Positions 1 through 5,960 of a stretch of DNA of 7,281 bases are shown piece after piece; within the stretch, counting starts at the first letter, position 1; each line of letters starts with the position of its first letter. The notes beneath the pieces are model-generated. The model searched no databases, had not been told where the DNA came from, and worked only from the letters and a program-made list of their open reading frames with translations. The position numbers and the translations under genes were made by a program. The stretch is from Coriobacteriia bacterium (GTDB lineage: Bacteria; Actinomycetota; Coriobacteriia; WRKU01): contig WRDL01000074.1 of the NCBI GenBank assembly GCA_009784095.1, positions 1 to 7,281 on the forward strand, written 5' to 3'.

Positions 1-70
1 CGCCTTCGTTGTCCTCGACGATCCAGCAGTTCGTCTCAAGAACCCCGACCGGTACACGGATAATGTTCAT
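1..70 (-). CDS. MBL-fold metallo-hydrolase (glyoxalase II-like), N-terminal fragment
   Basis: Only the first 23 codons are in the window; the gene runs off the left edge. Translation from the ATG at 70 begins MNIIRVPVGVLETNCWIVED. This resembles the opening beta-strand pair of the metallo-beta-lactamase-fold hydrolases of the hydroxyacylglutathione hydrolase/YcbL type, where a 'G-x-x-x-T-N-C-Y/W' motif is characteristic. The metal-binding HxHxDH motif would lie outside the window, so activity cannot be judged. The start is supported by an AAGGAAG Shine-Dalgarno-like stretch (82–76) five bases upstream of the ATG. Such a hydrolase gene downstream of rel is, as I recall, a common arrangement in Gram-positive genomes, which supports the call. 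It lies 77 bases beyond the rel stop codon, with a hairpin in between. The substrate is unknown. The family call is probable and the specific function is not claimed. Confidence 0.6.
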   Translation of the reverse strand, partial: MNIIRVPVGVLETNCWIVEDNEG

Positions 71-114
71 CTCAACTTCCTTTCAGACAGGGGTCGCAAT
101 GATCGGCTCTTTGT

Positions 115-139
115 GTCGGGTGAGACTGTCTCACCCGAC
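115..139. terminator. Perfect 11-bp hairpin between rel and the MBL gene; possible terminator
   Basis: The arms GTCGGGTGAGA (115–125) and TCTCACCCGAC (129–139) are perfectly complementary around a 3-base loop. The hairpin begins 8 bases beyond the rel stop codon, where an intrinsic terminator would be expected. However, the T-run (CTTTT, 140–144) follows the stem only on the plus strand. In the direction of rel transcription the stem is followed by ACACAAAG, with no U-tract. It may therefore be a weak or partial terminator, an mRNA-stabilising stem, or a terminator for an antisense transcript. Confidence 0.55.
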
Positions 140-147
140 CTTTTCTC

Positions 148-2136
148 TCAGTGGCGCAAGTCGCTTGGCATCATGCGGTGTGCCTCGAAGACACCGGGGA
201 CCTCGCGCAGATCGTCGATGATGCCGTCGAGACGTGAGAGATCGGCCATCTCGAAAAGATAGCGCATATCGACCATTCCGTCGGGATGCGCATAAGACGA
301 TGACGAGATGATATCGACACCGGCGTCGGCGACCAGCACCGTGACATCGTGGAGCAGCCGAAGACGATCGACCGCTTTGATCATCACTTCGACCTGATAG
401 ATCGCCTGCGAATCACTATCCCAGTTGACATCGATGATGCGTTCGGGAGAGCGATTGAGCGATTCGGCATTGGGACAGAGTTTACGATGGACCGAAACCC
501 CGCGCCCGCGAGTCACGAACCCGATGATCTCATCGCCGGGTACCGGATTGCAGCAACGCGCCAGCTTGACCAGCGGATGCTCGAGCCCTTCGATCTGTAT
601 ACCTGCGTTGCGACGGTTGCGTTTCTTTGGATGCTCGGCGATCGTCGTATCGCTCTTCTTTTCCTTACGCTCGAGCTCTTCTGCCGAGACCGGTACGGCC
701 ATGTGATCGAGTTTCTTGAAGTATGCACGGATCTTCGAGCGGGCCGAGGAGGTCTTCACGATATTGAGCCAATCACGGCTCGGCTTGGTGGATCGATTGG
801 TCAATATCTCGACACGATCACCGTTCTGCAGCTCATAGGCGAGTGGCACGATCGCTCCGTTGACCTTTGCGCCCACGCAATAGAAGCCGACCTCGGTGTG
901 GATATGGAATGCGAAATCCAGCGGGGTGGCCCCGCGTTTGAGTGATTTCACGTCACCTTTGGGGGTAAAGACGAAGACCTCTTCTTGGAACAGGTCGATC
1001 TTGAGCTCCTCCATGAACTCGCTGGGGTCCTCCAGCTCGGTCTGCCATTCGAGCATCTGGCGCAGCCACGCGAGCCGCTCGTCGAACGAACCGGCCGCCG
1101 TCCCCTCTTTGTAGCGCCAGTGCGCCGCGACGCCATACTCGGCCATGCGGTGCATCTCCTTTGTGCGTATCTGGATCTCAAGCGGGCTGCCCACCGGACC
1201 GATGACGGTCGTGTGCAGGGATTGGTACATATTGAACTTGGGCATCGCGACGTAGTCCTTGAACCGCCCGGGCATCGGGGTATAGATGTTGTGCACCGTA
1301 CCCAGCGCGCCGTAGACATCCTTGATGTTGTCGACGATGATACGCAATGCCAACAGGTCGTATATCTCGCTGAAGTCCTTGCCCTTATTGATCATCTTCT
1401 GATAGATCGAGTGGAAGTGCTTGGGTCGTCCTTGGATATCGGCCTCGATCCCGACCTCCCGCAGCGCGGTATCGATCTCCTTCATGACCACCCGGGCATA
1501 GGCATCACGCTCATCGCGCGATTGCTGGACCATTTGGGCGATCTCGGCATATTTGTCGGGGTTAAGATGGCTGAACGCCAGATCCTCGAGCTCCCACTTG
1601 ATCTGCGACATACCCAAGCGATGCGCCAGAGGTGCGAAGATCTCCATCGTCTCGCGCGATTTTTCGATCTGCTTGTCGGGTGGGAGCGCGTCGAGCGTTC
1701 GCATATTGTGGAGTCGATCGGCGAGCTTGATCAAGATCACGCGGATGTCGGAGGCCATCGCGATGAGCATCTTGCGCATCGATTCGGACTGTTGCTGGGT
1801 CTGTGTCTCGAATTCGATGCGCCCCAGTTTGGTGACCCCATCGACCAGCAGCGCGACCTCTTCGTCGAACTGCTCGGCGACCGTCTCGAACGTGATGTGC
1901 TCGCAATCCTCGATCGTATCGTGGAGCAGGGCCGCTTGGATGCTGTGGATGTCGAGACGCAGATCAGCCAAGATGAGCGCGGTCTCGAGCGGATGGTTGA
2001 TGTAGGGCTCGCCGGTCTTTCGCAGTTGGCCTGTGTGCGCGGCCTTGGCGAATTCATACGCGTCGACCACACGCGCGATCTCGTCCGCATCATGATGCGT
2101 CTCAAGTACCGCGGCCAGTGTCTCGATCGTCGTCAC
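148..2136 (-). CDS. rel: Bifunctional (p)ppGpp synthetase/hydrolase, Rel/SpoT family
   Basis: Cytosolic stringent-response enzyme that makes (p)ppGpp from ATP and GDP/GTP and hydrolyses it. In the 662-residue product the HD hydrolase domain comes first: H48, H72-D73 in HDTIED, and D140 in LADRLHNMRT. The synthetase domain has D260 in the YDLLALRI strand, RFKD at 291–294 and E320 in EIQIRT; RFKD rather than ExDD is the signature of bifunctional Rel. A TGS domain (about 384–446), a short helical segment, the CC-containing zinc-finger/RIS domain (C528, C529, H550, C554) and a C-terminal ACT domain (about 568–655) follow. Both catalytic centres look intact. The start is the GTG at 2136, which has GGGAGGAG just upstream. 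An ATG 28 codons earlier (2220) lies inside the preceding gene and its extension matches nothing in the family. The protein is shorter than the usual 720–780 residues because the helical region is contracted (see findings). It overlaps the upstream stop by four bases. Confidence 0.95.
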   Translation of the reverse strand: MTTIETLAAVLETHHDADEIARVVDAYEFAKAAHTGQLRKTGEPYINHPLETALILADLRLDIHSIQAALLHDTIEDCEHITFETVAEQFDEEVALLVDGVTKLGRIEFETQTQQQSESMRKMLIAMASDIRVILIKLADRLHNMRTLDALPPDKQIEKSRETMEIFAPLAHRLGMSQIKWELEDLAFSHLNPDKYAEIAQMVQQSRDERDAYARVVMKEIDTALREVGIEADIQGRPKHFHSIYQKMINKGKDFSEIYDLLALRIIVDNIKDVYGALGTVHNIYTPMPGRFKDYVAMPKFNMYQSLHTTVIGPVGSPLEIQIRTKEMHRMAEYGVAAHWRYKEGTAAGSFDERLAWLRQMLEWQTELEDPSEFMEELKIDLFQEEVFVFTPKGDVKSLKRGATPLDFAFHIHTEVGFYCVGAKVNGAIVPLAYELQNGDRVEILTNRSTKPSRDWLNIVKTSSARSKIRAYFKKLDHMAVPVSAEELERKEKKSDTTIAEHPKKRNRRNAGIQIEGLEHPLVKLARCCNPVPGDEIIGFVTRGRGVSVHRKLCPNAESLNRSPERIIDVNWDSDSQAIYQVEVMIKAVDRLRLLHDVTVLVADAGVDIISSSSYAHPDGMVDMRYLFEMADLSRLDGIIDDLREVPGVFEAHRMMPSDLRH

Positions 2137-2148
2137 TGAGCTCCTCCC
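2133..2148 (-). promoter_or_regulatory. GTGA stop/start overlap and Shine-Dalgarno for rel
   Basis: Read on the minus strand, GGGAGGAG (2148–2141) sits just upstream of GTGA (2136–2133). The GTG starts rel and the TGA ends the RecJ-helicase gene. GGAGG is six bases from the GTG, near-ideal spacing. The ribosome-binding site lies inside the last codons of the upstream gene, so translation of rel is probably coupled to it. This site also decides the rel start against the upstream ATG at 2220. Confidence 0.85.
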
Positions 2149-5100
2149 ACACCTTGTGAGGGCAGTATGGGCTTGTTGAAACGATCCCGCAGATCTGATG
2201 CGGTCGCGCTCAGCACCCACTGCTTGAAATCGTCGAAGTCGACGATCTCCTCTTGCCCCTCAGCATATCGCACGCTGTGCTCCAAATCAACCTTGTCCGG
2301 ACTGGACGCCATCACGATCCGCCGCGCGCTACTGCGCCCCTCAGTGGACAGAAAGCCCAGTTCACGAAAGACGCCGAGCACGACGCTTGCGGTCTTGTCG
2401 GTCAGACGCATCGGGAGCGGACCTGCCTTGCGCAATACCTCGGTAGCGCGTGCGGCGATCTCCTCGTTGGTTATCTGGAAGCGCTGTCCCTCAAGGGTCG
2501 CAACACCGCGCAGCACCTGGTAGATCGCGGCGCATACTTCTCGAGGTGGCGCGAGCGATCCCAGTATATGCTCGTTGATCTTGGCATCTTTCTCTCCGAA
2601 GATCAGATGTATGGTCGCCTTTTTGTTGTCGCGCCCGCTACGCCCCGCCATCTGATTGAACTCGACCGCTGAAAAGGGCATGTGATAGAGAACGACGTGG
2701 CGCACATCAGGGATGTTGACCCCTTCGCCGAACGCGCTGGTGGCAACGACCACCTGCACGCGCCCATCGCGAAAGCGCCGTTCGATCTCGTGGCGCGAGC
2801 CTTGTGCAAGCCCCCCGTTGTAGAACGCGCATTTCCAAGCGAGCTCGGGGATCGACTTGCGCAATGTGCGAGCGATGGAGACCGACTCATGACGCGAGTT
2901 GACATAGATCACCATCTTCTCGCCCTTTCGTGCCAGATCGAGCACGTAGGAGTCCTTCTGCGCGCAGTTACGGGTATCGGACAGATGCAGGTTCTCACGA
3001 ACGCTGCGATCGAGCACGCGGTGATGGATGTCGAGCGCCTCGCAGATCGCGTTGGCGACCTCGTCATCGGCGGTTGCGGTCAACGCCAGCCGCACTGGGT
3101 TTCCCAGTGTCTCGAGCGTCTGCCGCATCGTGCGGTATGCCGGTCGATTGCCGGCGCGCGCTTGACCGATATGGTGGGCTTCATCGATGGCGATAAAGCC
3201 GACCCGCCCGCTGGCGGCGAACTTGTCGGCATGAAAATAAAGGAACTCGGGAGTGGTCAAGATGACGTCGAGCTGACCGCTTCGCAGAGCCTCGAAACTC
3301 TCAGCGCGCGCGGTCGAGCTACTCTCTCCGGTCACCACCGCGACCGAGAGACCGATATCGGCGAACATGCTCTCGAGGTGATAGGCTTGGTCGGTCACCA
3401 AAGCGCGCAACGGATAGACGAACACACTCGCCGTGTTGCGCAGGATCGAGAGTTTGGCAGCGTGCATATGGAAGATGAGTGATTTTCCGCGCCCGGTCGC
3501 CATGACCGTCAGTGTGTTGGTGCCCTCTTCGAGCGCGTCGAGCGAGTGCTGTTGGGCGGGATAGAGTTCGTTGTCTCCGATGAAGTGACGTTGCAATGTG
3601 CTTTCGAGCTCACGTGCCGAGAGTTTCTCGAGTTTCTTACGCTGCATTGCACGGTAGTTCGATTGACTTGGCATGACCTCGGCACGATCCGCGCGATGCA
3701 AAATGACGTTGAGCCCATAGGCTTTGTCATCGACCCCGCCGGTGATCGAGCCGATCTCGATCGAGTAATCGATCCCTTCATCGAGTGCGGGGGCCAACAC
3801 CGCTGCGAGATCGCGATTGAGAAATCCGACCTGCTGGTCGAGCCTCACGGAATAGACCGCACAGGCGTTGCTGTCATACGCGTTACGCTTGTCGCGCCTC
3901 ATTTCGAGTTCGTCTTCAAGGGTCAGTTGTGCGAGAGCTTCTTGGCGTCGCTCGAAGGTCACCCCGGTCAATTTCGTGAAGAACGAGGGGGCGTCAAGTA
4001 TGCCATCGTAGTCGCGCTGGGTGATCGTTTCTTCGGCATGTTCGAAAAGCCCTGCGATGAATTCGCTCTTGTCGGGTGCGTCGACATCAGGCTCGGTCAG
4101 GAAATCAAGCTGTGAGACGATCACGTTGGGACGGCGTACGCCCTGCCACTCATCGATATCGAGACTGAACGTCATGTCCGCCATCTCGAAGCGATCCATC
4201 TGGGTGTCGATATCAGGTGAGCGGAACTGGATCGCCGGGATCCGTGTCTCGCCCTGGACCGCTATGAATTTGAGATGGATGCCGTCTTTGCCCACGCAGT
4301 TGGTATTCGTTATCTGGATGTTGGGTGCATAGAGCGCCGGACGCGGGTTGCCGTCGCCGAACGGTTCGAGACTCTGTATCTCCTCGACCAGATCCAGTGA
4401 GATCTCGTCGAGTCCCACGAAGGCATCGGCGACCTTCTCGCGGCTGAACTGCTCTGCCGGCAAGGTAGCGAGATACTTGAGGTACGCTTTACGGAATCCG
4501 TCAAGGTCCTCGGTGGGCAATGCAAGCCCCACCGCGGCGCAGTGTCCACCCCATCGGGTCAGGTGCGTTGCGCATGCCTCGAGCGCGGCGAACAAGTCCA
4601 CCTCACCGACACTGCGACCTGAGCCGGTCGCCATGCCGTCCTCGATCGAGCAAAGGATGGTCGGGACTCCGTAACGCTCGGCGATTCGAGAAGCCACGAT
4701 ACCCTTGACGCCGTCATGCCAACCTTCGCCCGCCAAAACGATACCGCGCTCGCCATCATAGGTCTCATCAAGCTGCGCGAGAATGGACTGGGTCAGGGCG
4801 GTCTCGACCTCTTGGCGTTCTTTGTTGCGCTTGTCGAGCAGCTCACTGTAGCGCGTCGCTTCGTCCTTGTCATCGGTCAGCAGCAGTTCGAGTGCGTCAA
4901 GTGCCGAGCCCATGCGCCCTGCCGCATTGATGCGCGGGGCCAAGGAGTATGAGATTCGCTCGGCAGAAAGTGTTTCCTTGCTAAGCTTGACCGAGCGCGC
5001 GAGCATTTCGATCCCCAGATTGGGCCGTGTGCGCATTTTTTCGATGCCGGCTTTTGCCAAAGCACGATTCTCTCCGCGCAGCGGCATGACATCGGCGACC

Positions 5101-5822
5101 GTTCCCAGCGTCGCCAGATCGAGGTATTCGAGCCACAGATCGGGATTTCCGATCAGCGACCCGACCTTTTGGATGAGTTTGAGCGCGACACCTGCTCCCG
5201 CCAGCTCGCACCCGCAACCACCCTGCTCATGCGATAGGCCGTAGGTGGGATCGAGCTTGGGATTGGCGAGTGGGATACCGATCGGGATCAGATCTGCCGG
5301 TTCATGGTGGTCGGTCACCACCACATCGATCCCGTGTCCGCGTAGCACCTCGATCTGCTCGCGCGAAGAGATACCGGTATCGACCGTTATGACCAGATCG
5401 GGTCTCAGGGTTACGATGCGATCGATCGAACTCTCAGAGAGCCCATACCCTTCCTCAAGGCGATGTGACAGTATGGGGGTGGCTGCAATACCCAGCTCGA
5501 TAAGCCCGCGGACCAGGATCGCGGTCGCCGTGACACCATCGACGTCGTAGTCGCCGAAAATGACCACCTGTTCATGCTCTCTGACGGCCTCGGCCACCCG
5601 CTCGGCGACCTCGCTCAGACCGGGGATCTCGTCGGGATCGAGCCAATCACGTGCCAGATCGGCAGAAAGAAAGCGCTCTACAGCGCCCGCATCGGTCAGT
5701 CCACGCGAGTAGAGGATCTCGGCGCATATCCGAGACACTTTGCAGTCTTGTGCGAGATTATTGACCGTCTCAGTATCCACGTACGGTGGATTCACCCGCA
5801 TTTTTGGGTGGTTGATACTCAT
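2133..5822 (-). CDS. recJ: RecJ exonuclease – HIRAN – RecQ-like DEAH helicase fusion
   Basis: A 1229-residue protein carrying three DNA-processing modules. Residues 1–575 are RecJ, the 5'-3' single-strand DNA exonuclease of recombination and mismatch repair. They contain DYDVDG (91–96), DTGIS (148–152), DHH (171–173), GTVADVMP (240–247), a DHHA1 region with GWHDGVKGIVASR (367–379) and WGGHCAAVG (424–432), and an OB fold (about 465–575); all expected metal ligands are present. Residues 612–712 match a HIRAN domain (FFTKLTGVTFERRQE, then DELEMRRDKRNAYDSNA). Residues 750–1085 are an SF2 helicase: Walker A MATGRGKS (774–781), DEAH (880–883), TAT (915–917), ATSAFGEGVNIPD (1027–1039) and QMAGRSGRD (1057–1065). 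The order and motif VI resemble RecQ, but its four-cysteine zinc module is absent. The ATG at 5822 is the first start after an in-frame TAG 12 codons upstream; its Shine-Dalgarno is weak. No frameshift is seen. Domain calls are firm; cooperation between the two enzymes is inferred. Confidence 0.93.
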   Translation of the reverse strand: MSINHPKMRVNPPYVDTETVNNLAQDCKVSRICAEILYSRGLTDAGAVERFLSADLARDWLDPDEIPGLSEVAERVAEAVREHEQVVIFGDYDVDGVTATAILVRGLIELGIAATPILSHRLEEGYGLSESSIDRIVTLRPDLVITVDTGISSREQIEVLRGHGIDVVVTDHHEPADLIPIGIPLANPKLDPTYGLSHEQGGCGCELAGAGVALKLIQKVGSLIGNPDLWLEYLDLATLGTVADVMPLRGENRALAKAGIEKMRTRPNLGIEMLARSVKLSKETLSAERISYSLAPRINAAGRMGSALDALELLLTDDKDEATRYSELLDKRNKERQEVETALTQSILAQLDETYDGERGIVLAGEGWHDGVKGIVASRIAERYGVPTILCSIEDGMATGSGRSVGEVDLFAALEACATHLTRWGGHCAAVGLALPTEDLDGFRKAYLKYLATLPAEQFSREKVADAFVGLDEISLDLVEEIQSLEPFGDGNPRPALYAPNIQITNTNCVGKDGIHLKFIAVQGETRIPAIQFRSPDIDTQMDRFEMADMTFSLDIDEWQGVRRPNVIVSQLDFLTEPDVDAPDKSEFIAGLFEHAEETITQRDYDGILDAPSFFTKLTGVTFERRQEALAQLTLEDELEMRRDKRNAYDSNACAVYSVRLDQQVGFLNRDLAAVLAPALDEGIDYSIEIGSITGGVDDKAYGLNVILHRADRAEVMPSQSNYRAMQRKKLEKLSARELESTLQRHFIGDNELYPAQQHSLDALEEGTNTLTVMATGRGKSLIFHMHAAKLSILRNTASVFVYPLRALVTDQAYHLESMFADIGLSVAVVTGESSSTARAESFEALRSGQLDVILTTPEFLYFHADKFAASGRVGFIAIDEAHHIGQARAGNRPAYRTMRQTLETLGNPVRLALTATADDEVANAICEALDIHHRVLDRSVRENLHLSDTRNCAQKDSYVLDLARKGEKMVIYVNSRHESVSIARTLRKSIPELAWKCAFYNGGLAQGSRHEIERRFRDGRVQVVVATSAFGEGVNIPDVRHVVLYHMPFSAVEFNQMAGRSGRDNKKATIHLIFGEKDAKINEHILGSLAPPREVCAAIYQVLRGVATLEGQRFQITNEEIAARATEVLRKAGPLPMRLTDKTASVVLGVFRELGFLSTEGRSSARRIVMASSPDKVDLEHSVRYAEGQEEIVDFDDFKQWVLSATASDLRDRFNKPILPSQGVGGAQ

Positions 5823-5857
5823 GATCTCGTTGCCTACTCGTTCGTCTTTACGAATCT

Positions 5858-5863
5858 ATCATA
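5858..5863 (-). promoter_or_regulatory. Possible -10 element for the recJ-rel operon
   Basis: TATGAT reads on the minus strand 35 bases upstream of the RecJ-helicase ATG and downstream of the previous gene's terminator. It differs from the TATAAT consensus at one position. No good TTGACA-like element lies 16–18 bases further upstream (the sequence there is CGACCC/CCGACC/TCCGAC), so this is a weak call based on position and one hexamer. Confidence 0.25.
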
Positions 5864-5900
5864 CTACAGAGCAGGGTCAGGGTCGGACCATTTTGTTGCA

Positions 5901-5936
5901 ACACCAAAGAGGCTCTCGGTGATCCGAGAGCCTCCT
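5901..5936 (-). terminator. Rho-independent terminator of the surface-protein gene
   Basis: The arms GGCTCTCGG (5911–5919) and CCGAGAGCC (5924–5932) pair perfectly around a four-base loop, and two further pairs (5910/5933, 5909/5934) extend the stem to 11 bp. On the minus strand the stem is followed by TTTGGTGTTG, a modest T-rich tract. It begins about 26 bases beyond the stop codon of the surface-protein gene and precedes the recJ start, so it separates the two transcription units. Confidence 0.8.
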
Positions 5937-5960
5937 GATAGTTCTTAGTGCTTGATCAGA

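Noticed and set aside
71..114. Promoter for the MBL-fold gene
   Set aside because: The 44 bases between hairpin and start codon contain no convincing -10/-35 pair.
349..945. Plus-strand open frame opposite the Rel C-terminal half
   Set aside because: It is a shadow of TGS, zinc-finger and ACT coding sequence on the other strand, with no family resemblance.
985..2139. Long plus-strand open frame of 384 codons opposite rel
   Set aside because: It lies entirely antisense to the well-conserved Rel catalytic domains, has no recognisable motif, and such frames arise by chance opposite GC-rich coding sequence.
2137..2220. ATG at 2220 as the start of rel, giving 690 residues
   Set aside because: The extra 28 residues lie within the end of the RecJ-helicase gene and do not resemble Rel; the GTG at 2136 has a strong, well-spaced Shine-Dalgarno sequence.
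2682..3482. Plus-strand open frame opposite the helicase domain
   Set aside because: The minus strand encodes the contiguous helicase motifs; the plus product resembles nothing.
5823..5960. LexA/SOS box upstream of the recJ fusion
   Set aside because: I looked for GAAC-N4-GTTC and near variants and found none; the palindrome GTTGCAAC at 5895–5902 is short and lies in the terminator tail.
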